Assembly (NCBI GenBank): GCA_037176705.1
Contig: CM073887.1
Span: 88,794,348 to 88,858,347, forward strand
From: Molossus alvarezi
Taxonomy: Eukaryota; Chordata; Mammalia; Chiroptera; Molossidae
Length of the DNA stretch: 64,000 nucleotides
Direction: 5' to 3'
Numbering within the stretch: position 1 is the first letter of the stretch; every line of letters begins with the position of its first letter. Made by a program: the position numbers and the translations under genes. Below are positions 11,806 to 25,375 of the stretch, in pieces. Below the pieces are notes generated by a model. That model was not told where the DNA came from and did not search any database. It saw only the letters and a program-made list of their open reading frames with translations.

Positions 11806-12437
11806 AACTAGTGCTGGAGAGGATGTGGAGAAAAATCAACTCTACTATACTGCAGGTGGGGATGCAGACTGGTGCAGCCACTATGGAAATAGTGTGGAGT
11901 TCCCTAAAATATTAAAAGTAGAACTGCCATTTGACCTCATGATACTGCTTCTAGGAATATATCCTACGGATCCCAAATTACCAATCAAAACTAATATATG
12001 CACTCCTATGTTCATAGCAGCGTTATATACAATAGCAAAGATCTGGGGATAGCCCAAGTGCCCATCAGCAGATGAGTGGATAAAAATGCTATGGTACAGT
12101 TACATAGTGGAATTCTATGTAGCTATAAAAATAAAGGATCTCTTACCCTTTTGATACAGCATGGAGGGACCTGGAGATATTATGCTAAGCCAAATAAGCC
12201 AGTCAGAGAAAGACAAGAATCACATGATCTTACTTATATGTAGAATCTAACAAACAAATTAAACTCAAGAATAAAATAGAATCAGAGGCATGGAAACATG
12301 GAACACACAAATCTCAGAAGGAAGGGAGGGGTGGGGCTAGGGAACGTATATGCATCTATGCATTGGCCATGGACATGGTCAGTAGGGTGAGGAAGGCCTA
12401 ATATGGGGTGGAAGCCAGGTGGAAGAGGGCAATGGGA

Positions 12438-12598
12438 GGAAAATGAGAGAGACACATCGAGTGTTTGCCACCCACACATCCCCAACCAGGGCCGGGGACA
12501 AACTGCAACCAAGGTATGTGCACTTAGCAGGAACCGAAACTGGGACTCTCTGGTCCACAGGCCGATGCTCTAACTGCCAAGTTAAACTGGCCAGGGCT
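12438..12598 (-). mobile_element. Ves SINE, tail-truncated
   Basis: Antisense tRNA-like head and body of a Ves element ending 'aaactggccagggct'. The C/T tail is mostly missing and it abuts the L1 3'UTR. Confidence 0.88.
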
Positions 12599-12630
12599 AA
12601 GAGACTTTTTATTAATCAAGAAATGACTTT

Positions 12631-12733
12631 GCCCTGGCCAGTTTGGCTCAGCAGTTGAGCGTCGGCCTGTGGACCAGAGAGTCCCGGGTTCAGTTTCCAA
12701 TAGGGGCACATACCACAAAAAAAAAAAAAAAAA
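12631..12733 (+). mobile_element. Head-only Ves SINE with A tail
   Basis: Only the ~85-base tRNA-related head (gccctggccagtttggctcag … ggggcacatacc) followed directly by about 20 A residues. TSD aaatgacttt at 12,621-12,630 and 12,734-12,743. The exact TSD shows a genuine insertion of a short transcript rather than later deletion. Confidence 0.9.
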
Positions 12734-12743
12734 AAATGACTTT

Positions 12744-13450
12744 GAGTCATTCCTATGAGCCCTGGAATGCCTGAAGAATTTATTCTCTCTCCTATGCTTT
12801 TTTGAACAAAATAGGCCTATTTGGTATGCTTGAAAACTTACATAGGAAACTTTGCCAATAAAATAAAAATAATAACTATGTTCTAATTGTATACATGTAT
12901 TTTATTAAAAGAGATGTTCTAGAAATGTTAGTCTTCTCTAGGAAGGAACTTGCAAAGAATCAGAGTGAAGTTCAAGCATGAAACCCTTGGGGCAACAGGT
13001 ATCCTGTCAGGGACACTGGGCAAGCCAAGAGTGATGGTTCCCTATGGAAGGCATCTGGCAATGGTACTCCGGGGTTTGTGATCCACACAATGGGCGTTAA
13101 TGAACTGTTTCCTGTGCTCAGTGCACACTTCTAATGAGCCATGTGCAGCGTTTTAAAGTCTCAGATATTATTTGTTTGTTATATATTGAAAGTGTATATT
13201 GAATCTAAACATGTGAACTTTATATTGTTCTTTTATAATTATTTACCAAGAAATTGTTATCTTGGAATGTATATCTTACAGAAAAGCAAAGTTCTTTATC
13301 AACTGTATTATAATCAAATCCATAACAGTGTCATTTTAAGTTTCCTTTTTTGTCATTTATAGAGAGTCATTGTTGTACTCAGATGTATTTACAAAGATGT
13401 TACATCTTCTGAAAGGTCCATGCAAAGTACTCTGACATTATATTTATTTA
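12744..13450. other. No recognised feature
   Basis: AT-rich unique sequence. The small plus-strand ORF at 13,141-13,362 has no recognisable domain and lies in AT-rich DNA. Confidence 0.4.
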
Positions 13451-13454
13451 TTGT

Positions 13455-13647
13455 TAAGGCTTTTCTTGATTTTACAGAGAGAGAGAGTGGAAAGGACAGA
13501 GAAAGAGAAACATGGATCGCCTGCCTCCTTCAACCCTCAACCGAGATCCAAACCGAAAGTCGGACATGTGCCCTGTCCAGGAATTGAACCAGTGACCCTT
13601 CAGTGCACAGGACTGTGATCAACCAACTGAGCCACACTGGCTGGGCA
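13455..13647 (-). mobile_element. Older Ves-related SINE
   Basis: Antisense element with a purine-rich gagagagagag block, 'gaattgaacc' (B-box complement region) and a terminal 'gagccacactggctgggca'. It belongs to the more diverged SINE subfamily also present at 36,881 and 50,735. Confidence 0.8.
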
Positions 13648-13659
13648 GAACTCTGACTT

Positions 13660-14640
13660 ACTTTTAATTGCATATCTCTGAGAATAAATTTTCAGGTAAT
13701 GCCCTTGAACCAGATGGAAACCACTAGAACTCTGGGTAATATCTGAATTTATGAAAATACTGGCACAAAACATCAGGAGAAACAGAATTTGATTATGGAA
13801 CTGAATTAATTGAAAATAATTATAGTTTTTGTAATTATTTTAAGTATTGCTGATTTTTAATCTTTATTTTCCAGATACAAGTGTGGATAAACAGGGGCCA
13901 CATGCTAACCTGACATGCTCAGGGGAGGCCTGTGTGGTGGCCTTGCAGACTCAAAGACCTAAACTAACCACAAAGGATGGTCTAAAATTTAAAGTTTTAA
14001 ACTAAACAGTTTATGGCAGGTAGTCTGGTCCTAGGACGGCATTTTCCCTGAGAAAGGTCAATCTTTACCTTAAGTGAGTCTGTCTATTGTCTTTTTGCAT
14101 CTACAATAATAAATCTTTGGGATGTCAAAGTAATTTTCCTTTTTCCCAACCCCTCAAGCACAGGCACCATTCTGTGGAGCCCACAGAGTGGACTTGAGTG
14201 TTACTGAGTAATTTGTTAACTGTTAACTATCCTGTACCCACCTATGTAAAAGATGTATGTGTCTATCATTTAACTTTTCATCCAATCCCAGAGGTTTACC
14301 TGCTTTGTTTTCTCTCACTTCCTAATCTCACCAATGGATTTCATGTAACTCACTTTCATCTTCTCTTTTGATTGTAATGCATAAAATAAGGCACAAAAGT
14401 GCCATTCTCTGGAGCATTATCTCAATCTGTTGAAATGTTGCTACCTGGCAATTCTTGACATTTCTGGTCCAGATAAACTAAAAAATTCTTCACAAGCCAG
14501 AATGTTTCTTATGTCTACATAAGGAAACTTGCTTCTTTTCTTAAAGCAATTTTGGAAATTAAACTTTCAAAAGCAATATTGAGGCATTTATTTATATTTT
14601 TCTCCCTACCTGATCTCCAGAATTTAGAAGGTCTTAATTG
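13660..14640. other. Unassigned sequence, possibly an old LTR
   Basis: No coding signature. The 13,880-14,470 part has features that could fit a decayed LTR (an AATAAA at about 14,110 and 'attctctggagcattatctc'), but I cannot assign a family. Confidence 0.25.
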
Positions 14641-14656
14641 AATAAGTATTACTACT

Positions 14657-14914
14657 TTTTTTCTTTGTTTTTTTTTTTTTTATCTCACCTGAGGACATTT
14701 TTTTTTTTTTCATTTATCTTCAGATAGAGAGGGAGGAAGAGAGAAAGAGAAACATCAATGTTAGAGAGACACATCGACTGGCTGCCACCCACACAACCCC
14801 AACCAGGGCTGGGGACAAACTGCAACTGAGGTACGTGCCCTTAGTGGGAAGCAAACTCAGGACTCTCTGGATCACGGGCCGATGCTCTAACCACTGAGCA
14901 AAACCAGCCAGGGT
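14657..14914 (-). mobile_element. Ves SINE
   Basis: Antisense Ves with a long poly-T start, 'atctcacctgaggacatt', a purine block, the body complement, and 'gagcaaaaccagccaggg' at the head. The flanks look TSD-like (tattactactttt and tattattactttc) but are imperfect. Confidence 0.9.
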
Positions 14915-15960
14915 GAATATTATTACTTTCATGTCAATATGTTTGTTGCATGAACCCAATGAGAATTGGATTACTTCACAATAGGACACACAAAGCCAGT
15001 TTCCAACTGTGGTTCCCTAAGCCAAAAGTTTGACTAGAATGTCATGTCTGAGAGAGACATTCCAGGACTCTGGATGTCAGAGAAAGCTTTAAGAAATGAA
15101 AATTGACTTTGAAGTGAAAAAAAGCCCCTTGGAGATGTGGCCTGGTACCTTGCTTGGTCACATGGTTCATAGCAATCTTCCTAGGTAAGGAACGAAGTTT
15201 GTTTTCTAGAAAGATAGCAAAAAGGAACCTCAGTATATTTGGGAACCTCAAGGACTTGAGGAAAGAGCCCAAATCTGCAGGTATTCCAGACACCCTCTGA
15301 TGGAAATTGTGGCTTTAGCTTCTCTGCCCTGAGTGGCTGACTGTTGAGTGCTCACTAGAGTTCAATCTACAGATACATTATGAATGAGTAACATCCCAAG
15401 AAAGCAAACTGGAGAAAGCCTGTGCAATGAATTTGATATGTTGATACTCTTGTTTTTATGCAAATAACCAAGCCAGATTAGAACTAGACTTCATAGAGTC
15501 TCTTTAATAGGAGGGTACTCCTGGGGAGAGAAAAAATTGTGCTTCAATGGGAACCACAAGGCCTAATTGTGGGTATTAAACTCCAATACAGTTAATTGTC
15601 TTCAAGGTTTTGTTTGTAAGCCTATGTCTGTATATGCCATTCAGACCTCAACACCTGATGACATCACCAAGGATGTTCTAACTGCAGACAATCAGATTGT
15701 CACTGCTTGCTTTCTTTCCAGCAAAGCCTTGCATTTGGAGGTCTTCACAACTGGTTTATGATTTAATGTATCCATTAACCTTTATGTTTTGTGTTCTTCT
15801 GTTTTATGAAATATGTGCCTATGTCCCTGTTTACCTAAAAGCTTACTCACACACTAGAGGCCTCATTATAGCAGTTATCTGCATCACCATCTCTTGACAT
15901 ATGAGACCCAACGGTTTGGACTTACTGAATCAGTGAAACATCATAGTCTATTGACTTCAC
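14915..15960. other. Unassigned, possibly upstream ERV sequence
   Basis: Lies directly upstream of the ERV env relic and may be more of the same provirus. Overlapping short plus-strand ORFs at 15,567-15,897 have no motif I can name. No 5' LTR, gag or pol signature was found. Confidence 0.25.
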
Positions 15961-16849
15961 TTAAGGCTGCTTTCCCCTTTGGGGCTTCCTCCTGCTTTTG
16001 TCAGACAGGGGGAACCCCCAGGGCTCCTTTGTGGAACTCCCAAAAATGTCTTAACTATCAATTCAGAGTCCCTTGAGACTATAGCTCACTCCAACTTTGA
16101 CAACTCCTAACATGGAAGCAATTGTACCCCAGGAGTCATCATGCCAATGGGCATCACTGTTCTCAGTACAGCCCCCACAACAGGACAGAGAGAGCCTTTA
16201 GCCTAGTTCTGGCAAGGGTCATCATGATGTCTCAGCTCTAACTCCATGGGGAGGACTGGCCTACCATGAACACACTCTAAAAGAACTCAACAAATCAATA
16301 GAAGAAATATCTAGGTGTATGGCAAATACCTTAGCCAGACTCTCTAGGTCCCTAGATTCCCTACCCAGTGTAGTCCTTGATAACTGTTTAGGCCTCAGTT
16401 ATCTCCTAACAGAACACTTTGGTGTCTGTGCAGTCATTAACCAAACTTGCTGTACATATATTAACAATTCCAATGTCATTGAAACTAACATAAAAAAAAT
16501 CTATGAACAGGTACTTACACAAATATAATTGACAAAACCAGGATATTGGACAATCCCACTCTTCCTGGTTACCTAACATGACATAGCTTCTACCTATTTT
16601 GGTTCCACTTATCTCAGTAATTCTCCTCCTCCTCTTCAGAACCACATCATCAGCATTCTCCTTTATTTCTCCAAAACAGTTTATGAACTATTACAGGCAA
16701 ACAAATAGCCCCGACCATGGCCTATAGAATTTATCCCTACCCTTATTCCCCAATTCCCCAAAATACTAACCCAGCTTGGGGACAGAAGAAAGAAACCTCT
16801 GCCCAAATTCCGAAAGAATAATTACTAACAAACAGAAAGAGGAGGGAAA
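15960..16849 (+). pseudogene. Class I (gammaretrovirus-like) ERV env TM relic
   Basis: An open piece at 16,319-16,528 carries the landmarks of a gammaretroviral-type transmembrane subunit: an amphipathic LARLSRSLDSLPSVVL stretch, a position equivalent to the immunosuppressive-like segment, and the C-X6-CC disulphide motif. Stops and shifts break the frame upstream and downstream. A purine tract at 16,833-16,849 (aacagaaagaggaggg-like) has the position and composition of the polypurine tract before the 3' LTR. The stretch 15,960-16,260 is assigned to env only by position. The relic is non-functional. Confidence 0.7.
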
Positions 16850-16879
16850 TGTTAGGACTTACAAGGTAATGTGATTCTT

Positions 16880-19477
<2,598 letters not shown>

Positions 19478-19885
19478 TTAATGGATACTTTGTAAGCTTG
19501 CCCACCACAGGAGAACAAAGACCAGGAAGCCTTGTAGGACACAGGAATGGAACCATATAAGGAACTAAAACTGCTGAAGTAACACCTGGTTGCCATCTAC
19601 ATTCCTGTTGACCAAATGCCACAGCCCAAGCCCACTAATTCAGTCCCTAAAATCCACTGATGACAAAATTCATGGCAGTGGCTACATATAAGGAGGAAAC
19701 TTCAGCTCCTAGGGGCTGCCATCATTAATCCAATATTCCTTGGCTTGGTGCTGTATAGCAGTTCCTTTTGGATATTCCCATCTCCCTTCCCTTTTTAAAA
19801 AATAAATCCAATTTTTCTTTATTCACTGTCTGGGATTGCCATTTAGCCTGCCTGTTCATCACGGACTTTAACCTTTCAGGGAGCT

Positions 19886-19985
19886 TGATAAAAAAGCAGA
19901 ATCTCAGGTTCCTCCCCAGAACCACTGACTCAGAATCTACATTTTAACAATATTTCAGGGAATTTAAATACACATTAGTTAAAGA
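19886..19985 (+). repeat. MER20/MER5-type hAT-Charlie MITE fragment
   Basis: Matches the mammalian hAT MITE signature 'gcagaatctcagg', 'ccactgactcagaatct', 'cattttaacaa', then 'acacattag'. It directly follows the LTR and is also present after the second LTR at 55,890-55,985. Confidence 0.55.
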
Positions 19986-20070
19986 AAAATGGGTCCAGTT
20001 CTGCCTAAAACACTTCTATGGCTACTTATTGCCCTCATGATAAATGCCCAGCTATTGACCTTGACATGCA

Positions 20071-20101
20071 TGCATTCATTCATTCATTCATTCATTCATC
20101 A
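20071..20101 (+). repeat. (ATTC)n microsatellite
   Basis: About six uninterrupted ATTC units. The equivalent place in the duplicate (around 56,065-56,095) holds a (TTCC)-rich tract instead. Confidence 0.9.
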
Positions 20102-21339
20102 CTGTTACTGAGTGCCAGGCCCTGAGATGGGAATGCTGGGGACACAGCAAGAATTCAGACAGATCTGATTCCTGCCGTCATGGAACTCCCAGACAATTAC
20201 TACATAAGTACCCAGGTCCCTGTTACATTCTACCATAAACACAATGTGCTTGAAGTGAAGTTGCAGTGTATAAAGAGTGTTACAGGAAGCCTGACCTGGT
20301 TTTCAGTGGAAGGGGCATCCAGAAAATAACCCAAATATGGGAAGAGAACCTGATCAGGGTAAAAAGCCACAAGCAGATGAAATGTCCCACTGCAGGGGAG
20401 GGGCTGCTGAGAAACACAGTCATTAAAAGGAGTCACTTTCAGGCTTCTGAGCAATGAGGATAAACACCTGGAGGGTAGGGTTCCAGACAAAGAATCAGGG
20501 ACAGAGCCAGGTGACAGTATCACACACACCATGCACAGATCTTCCTGCATGTCAAAATTAAGGGGAGAAGGAACAGAGCATAAGGAAGGTGGCAAAGACT
20601 ATCTTCTTACAACTGATACCCACATGAATATATGTTTGGTTGTCACTTTGTTAAAATTGGCCCTCACTGTGTCTGCCACATCAGTGGTTTCTGTATTCCT
20701 TGGACAAGGACAATGAGAAATAATTGGCTGTGCCTTACAGAACATGAAAAAAAAAGACGTAATTGATGACATTTTCAGGAGCCAACAACTCTTACAGTCA
20801 GGGAAAATAAATTTTTAGCATCGTCTTTATTTTTAACAAAGTGTTAAATCCTCTTCTTTAAGAGTTTCATTTTCTAATTTCCCCAAACTGCATTTCAAGT
20901 TTCTACATGCTGCTTGTGTCATGGTGACGGTTTTAAGCATTTTCCTAAATGTTGAGGTGAAGGATGAATGATAATGTAATAAATTGCTGTGGAGCCATGC
21001 TTTTGAAACAATAAATGAATGGAACAAACCTTCTCTAGCTTCTGTTCAACTCCAGTGAAACACTTCTTATTAGCTGCTTTTGTTTTCACCCTGAGGTTAT
21101 TTAAATTTTAGAAAACTGAGTCCCTTCTCCTAGAGAACTACCATTTGTGCATTTTATAGCTATGGCAAACAGCATTTTTCTCATAGGAAGTAGATTACAG
21201 TATTGCTCCAGAATCACTGAAAACACTCTTGAAATGTTGACTTGCTTCCCAAAGTGGCCTTTATTTGCAAGGAACATGGAAGAGTGGGCCCCATTCTAGT
21301 TTTAGATGACATCTTCAGCATCTTTATGGGCCTCCCTCA

Positions 21340-21925
21340 CCCTCCTTCAATCACAGTCCACACTGCTAACAGAGTTGTGCTTTCTAAAATGCACATCTGC
21401 TCACAACTCCCCTTAACACCAGGTAGTACTCTACCTTCACGGTAACAGCCAGATTTCTACCTCTACAGCCTTAGTTACTATCTGCCCTTTCTGTTCCCGC
21501 CATACAGAGCTAATTGCCATAATTATTCTCAAAGATTGCTTTCTTCCTTGGCCTTCAGAACTCATGTGTTCCCACCATCTAGAACCTAGAACAGAATCTC
21601 TATGTGCCTTCCCAGCCCTCACTCAGATCACTTAGGATTCACTGAACTCCTGTTTCTCATTCAGAACTTGATGTCGCTTCTACCAGGCAGTCTTCCCACA
21701 CCCCCTGCTGGGCTAATTGCACCTCTCTGTGATCATACATCTCAATGTACCTTCTACACTATAACCACACTGTGCCCTGTATTGTCATTTCCTCTTTTTG
21801 TCATTCCCTACTTGATATCCCTCAAATGACTGCTTAGGGGAAATGGATGAATTGTTCACAACTGTGCTTTGCAGGGTCTAGCATAGTGACTGACTCACAT
21901 CTTTATTGAATGTTGCTGTACTGGT
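21340..21925 (+). repeat. L2 LINE relic (duplicated at 57,340-57,900)
   Basis: L2-like succession: 'tgctttctaaaatgcacatctg', 'cttggccttcagaac', a C-rich middle, and a 3' end resembling 'gggtctagcatagtgactgact'. Ancient. Confidence 0.55.
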
Positions 21926-22475
21926 GGGACAGTAGGGATAAAAGTAAGACCTCAGAAATAGTAGGGTCCTAGGCTCATGTAGGATCCAGACATGTAGCTT
22001 ATACCCCATTTGTACTTGATTATGTCATGAGCTGTTTCCTCAATAAGAACATAAGGGTCATTGAGCAGCCCCCTAAGAAGCCTTCTGCAGGGAATTGCAT
22101 GCAATAGGTAATCCATGTACTTGTTTAGCTATGTGAATCTTACTGCTTATAAATAATCACAAGTTCTCAGTGATCTATCACTAATTAATAGGGCTTGAGC
22201 ACCTAGTTCCTACTTCTTTTTTCAGCCAAAAGTAAAACAAGATACAAACATTTAAATTATTAAAGGAAGATCTTGATCATGAGGACTGTGATTGCAGGGA
22301 GAATTTAAACAGGAGATGATCAAATATTGCCTTAGGTTATTCCATTTTCAATCATGGGTCCTGTAGGCAACTGAGGTATCATTCTACCCTTGTCTTGCAT
22401 GATGGATTAGTACCTTGCAACAAGTAAAGGACATCACTATTGTCTATACTGGCCACCCAAGTTAAAATCACAGAA

Positions 22476-22727
22476 AGATCCCTGGCCAGTTTGGCTCAGC
22501 AGTTAGAGCATTGGCCCACAGACCACAGAGTCCTGAGTTTGGTTCCTGCTAAGGGCATGTTCTTTGGTTGGGGTTCGTCCCCAGCCCCGGTTGAGGTCAT
22601 GTGGGTGGCAACCAGTTGATGTGTCTCTCTCACATTGATGTTTCTTTCTCTCTCTTGCTCCCTCTCTCTCTCCCGCTCTATCTGAAGATTAAAAAAAAAA
22701 AAAAGTCCTCAGGTGAAAATAAAAAAA
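22476..22727 (+). mobile_element. Ves SINE
   Basis: Full sense-orientation Ves copy, from the head ccctggccagtttggctcagc to an A-rich tail. TSD aaaatcacagaa at 22,464-22,475 and 22,728-22,739. It marks roughly the right edge of the duplicated block. Confidence 0.93.
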
Positions 22728-22739
22728 AAAATCACAGAA

Positions 22740-23480
22740 CTAGAGTCCAAGATACAGTGTTGAGAGAAAAAGCGAGCTACTTAACAATACAGACTGTACT
22801 GCACCATGTATAAAACACGCACCCACAGGAGCAGAACAGAATTGCACATTTTATGAGGGCATATATTATACAGATGACCACCTAGAAAAATGTCTGGAGG
22901 ATATGTACCAAAATTACACCTTGTGGTCATATTTGGAGGGGTGTCTTCATCATCGTATTTAAATACTAGACCACAGGAATGTGCTTTCGTTAGGCTGGAC
23001 AGCTTCCATTCACCCTCCAGACCAACTCTCCACCAGTGCCCACCTGTCCTGTACTTCGGGGGGAGCCGTGCCAATGGGCAACCATGCTCACTGGTTTCTG
23101 GGGCCACTGACAGGGAGGGAGGGGAGAGAAGACAAGGTATGTATTCCCTTCCCATGCTGTCCCATCACCCCTCTTGCTGTCAGGGGTCCTCCCCACATAG
23201 CTGCCAGCTCCCTCTTGTCTTGGTTCTGATCAGTTTTCCCTTCCCCTTAGGCTGTGGGTGGTAATAGCACCTGCTCTTACTACACTCCACCCTGTGCCCC
23301 TGGTGCTCTGTGCTCTATGCCCTCCTGGGGCGCCTTGCACCTTGCCCACTCCCTTATGAACACTGACGTTACTAAACTCCCTTCAAGTTACTCAGTATAA
23401 ATGTGTCATCTTTTTTTCTTTCTGGGATGATGAGTAACACAGTATGTTATGTATAATATTTAGAAGGATCTTACATGAAT
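22740..23480. other. No confidently recognised feature
   Basis: Contains overlapping short ORFs on both strands with no domain. The 23,340-23,440 part (ttactaaactcccttcaagttactcag) resembles the end of an ancient mammalian repeat whose family I cannot name. Confidence 0.3.
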
Positions 23481-23484
23481 ATAT

Positions 23485-23645
23485 TCCTTACCCATGGACA
23501 CAGAGTACAGGCTGGTGAAAGCCTGGAACGGGGTGGAAACTGGGTCGAGGGGGGGGCAAGGGGGAATATAGGGAGACAGCTGTATTACTCTCAACAGTAA
23601 AGATTTAATTTAAAAATTAAATTAAATTAAGATTAAAAATAATAT
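23485..23645 (+). repeat. L1/HAL1-type 3'UTR fragment
   Basis: Resembles the 3' end of the HAL1 at 25,346-27,365: 'atggacacagagtac', a G-rich run, 'gggagacagctgtattac', 'caacagtaaagattt', then an A-rich tail. Only the last ~150 bases are present. Confidence 0.6.
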
Positions 23646-23649
23646 CACA

Positions 23650-24785
23650 GCAGTAAAAGACCTTGACAGAATGAGGATCTAAATGCCCTTTGTCTGCCAC
23701 ACCTGCATGGGCAGTAGGGTTATTTGTAAATTCTTTTCTGTGACATCGCAATTCTTTGTAGTTCCCTTCTCTCTAATGTTACCTTTGTGAGTCATCTCAA
23801 AAGTAAAAGTCTACAGTGAGCAGAACCAGTAAACAGAAGTGACTCTAAAGTGAACTTGTTCAGAAGTTCCTGACCTTTGTTTTATGAAACTGGCTGACGG
23901 GGAGTCGGTCCTTTCTTCTCTGGCAGAGAGCATGCTGCCCCCTTTGGAACACCCAGAGGAAAACCAGGACTCGTGTTTACTGAGTGCTCCAGATGGCTGA
24001 GCACCGCCGGGAACCTGCTGCGATGGCCTTCCTGTGACCACTGCTAACACCTCCACTGTTTAGTCTCTCACAGAGGCAGGGCAGCCTCCCGGAGGGAGGC
24101 CCAAGACGGGGCCTGGCCTGTTGCTCCCACTGCTCCTCTGGGATGCGGGTAGTACAGCTTAGAAATGGACCATTGGATAAAAGCTAGCCTTTCCTCCGTA
24201 GCTCAAGGAAGCCCATTTTGTGTGCACCATTATTTGTATGACTTTCTTGTCAGCAAAAGATCTGATTGGCCCAGGGTGTGGATGGATTTGATGAGAACTT
24301 TCCTGGTACCTTGATCGTAACTGCTTCCAAACTAAACACAAGTCTTTGGGTCCAGAAGACCTTGAGATTTCATCAGAGCTCATCTTCCAATTACAGCTAT
24401 TAGTCCACCTAAATCAGGGTCTTCCTGGACTGAGGGTACTTTCCCGAGGAGAAGCACGACCTGCTGGGAGAGTTCGGTCTGGTACCTCAGTTCAAGTCCA
24501 GGCTCGACCACTGTGGAGCTGAGAGGAAAGCCCTAAGCTCTCCCCTTCTGTGTAAAACAGAAGCAGCAGCAGTCCTGGTGGTCGTAACTGCACAGCCCAG
24601 AGCTGACACATGGGAAGAGGTGGCGACAGCAGTGAGAGTGGCATCAACACCCGTCACCACAGCCTGTCACCATGAAATGATGTTCTCATCACTGTCCTGC
24701 AGGTCTGTCCCCTCAGACTATTTTCCATGCTTTTGCACCTGTGTTTGTTTTTCAGGGATATTTATATTTTATTTTAGAAATGATA
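23650..24785. other. Mostly unassigned; antisense MIR-like segment near 24,480-24,560
   Basis: Unique-looking sequence. The 24,480-24,560 part has the antisense MIR pattern 'agttcaagtccaggct … ctccccttctgtgtaaaac'. No coding signature otherwise. Confidence 0.35.
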
Positions 24786-24790
24786 CTTAT

Positions 24791-24953
24791 TGCTCTGGTC
24801 GAGTAGGCTTAGTGGTTAAAGTGTTGGCCCATGAATTGAAGGGTTTTGGGTTCTATTTGGGTCAACGGCACTTACCTGGGTTGCAGGTTTGATGCCCGGC
24901 CCTGGTCAGGGTCATGTGGGAGGCAACCAGTCAATGTGTCTCTCTCACATCAA

Positions 24954-25030
<77 letters not shown>

Positions 25031-25060
25031 TTCTCTCTCTCTCTTCCTCCCTTCTCTCTG
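24791..25060 (+). mobile_element. Ves-related SINE with expanded microsatellite tail
   Basis: Sense head gctctggtcgagtaggcttagtgg, body 'ggtttgatgcccggccctgg', 'catgtgggaggcaaccagtc'. The tail has expanded into (CT)n at about 24,958-24,994 followed by (AT)n at 24,995-25,028, then more C/T-rich sequence. Confidence 0.85.
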
Positions 25061-25180
25061 CACATGGAGCCATCTAGGGATGTGAACCCTGAGGGAGCTG
25101 CTCACAGCTAAAACAGCTGCTGAACTTCAGTTTCCCACCTGCCCTCTCGTGCCTCCACAGTTCCTACCAGGCTTGATTTA

Positions 25181-25375
25181 GTGTCCTTTTCTGTCCCTGG
25201 TTATATGGGTCAACTCCAGCTGCTTTTCTTTTGCTTTTTCCCGAAGATTTGTCTTAATTTTCATTGTAATCCCAGTCTGATCCTGGGAGATGGTATGTGT
25301 ATCTTCCATTCACTCCACCACCATTTCAGAATCTCTAAAGTCTATATTTTCCAAACATCTGTTTTATTTAGGTAA
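25181..25375 (+). other. ORF0-like frame in antisense L1 5'UTR fragment
   Basis: A 64-codon ORF across an L1 5'UTR piece that lies in reverse orientation (L1 homology 25,195-25,335, minus strand). Its protein contains CFFPKICLNFHCNPSLILGD and resembles the antisense ORFs of L1 copies A and B. It reads out of the L1 into flanking DNA on the 5'UTR side, as they do. Confidence 0.4.
25195..25335 (-). mobile_element. Isolated L1 5'UTR fragment
   Basis: Reverse complement of the first ~140 bases of L1 copies A and B, including the complement of the 'gattccaaaatggcggtggag' type start at the right. It abuts the HAL1 element. Confidence 0.8.

Larger units (their letters stand above)
3657..12186 (+). 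repeat. Segmental duplication block 1, left part (partner 51,090-53,530)
   Basis: The flank from about 3,657 (gattaatagaa, then ggggaacaaaagaaaatatg) and the old L1 that follows match 51,090 onwards. Both copies share the same flank and the same L1 5' truncation point near 3,762 and 51,178. In this copy the block has been expanded by L1 copy A, several SINEs and local deletions. Confidence 0.65.
10192..12437 (+). mobile_element. Older L1 (copy D), right piece, ORF2 to 3'UTR
   Basis: Continues the element interrupted at 3,870: RT core (F-T-D-D version of the active-site box near 10,705), C-terminal domain, then 3'UTR. The frame is heavily broken. A Ves SINE interrupts it at 10,833-11,091. Around 11,650-11,805 an internal segment, present in copy E at about 52,560-53,150, has been lost and a SINE lies at the junction. 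Confidence 0.85.
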
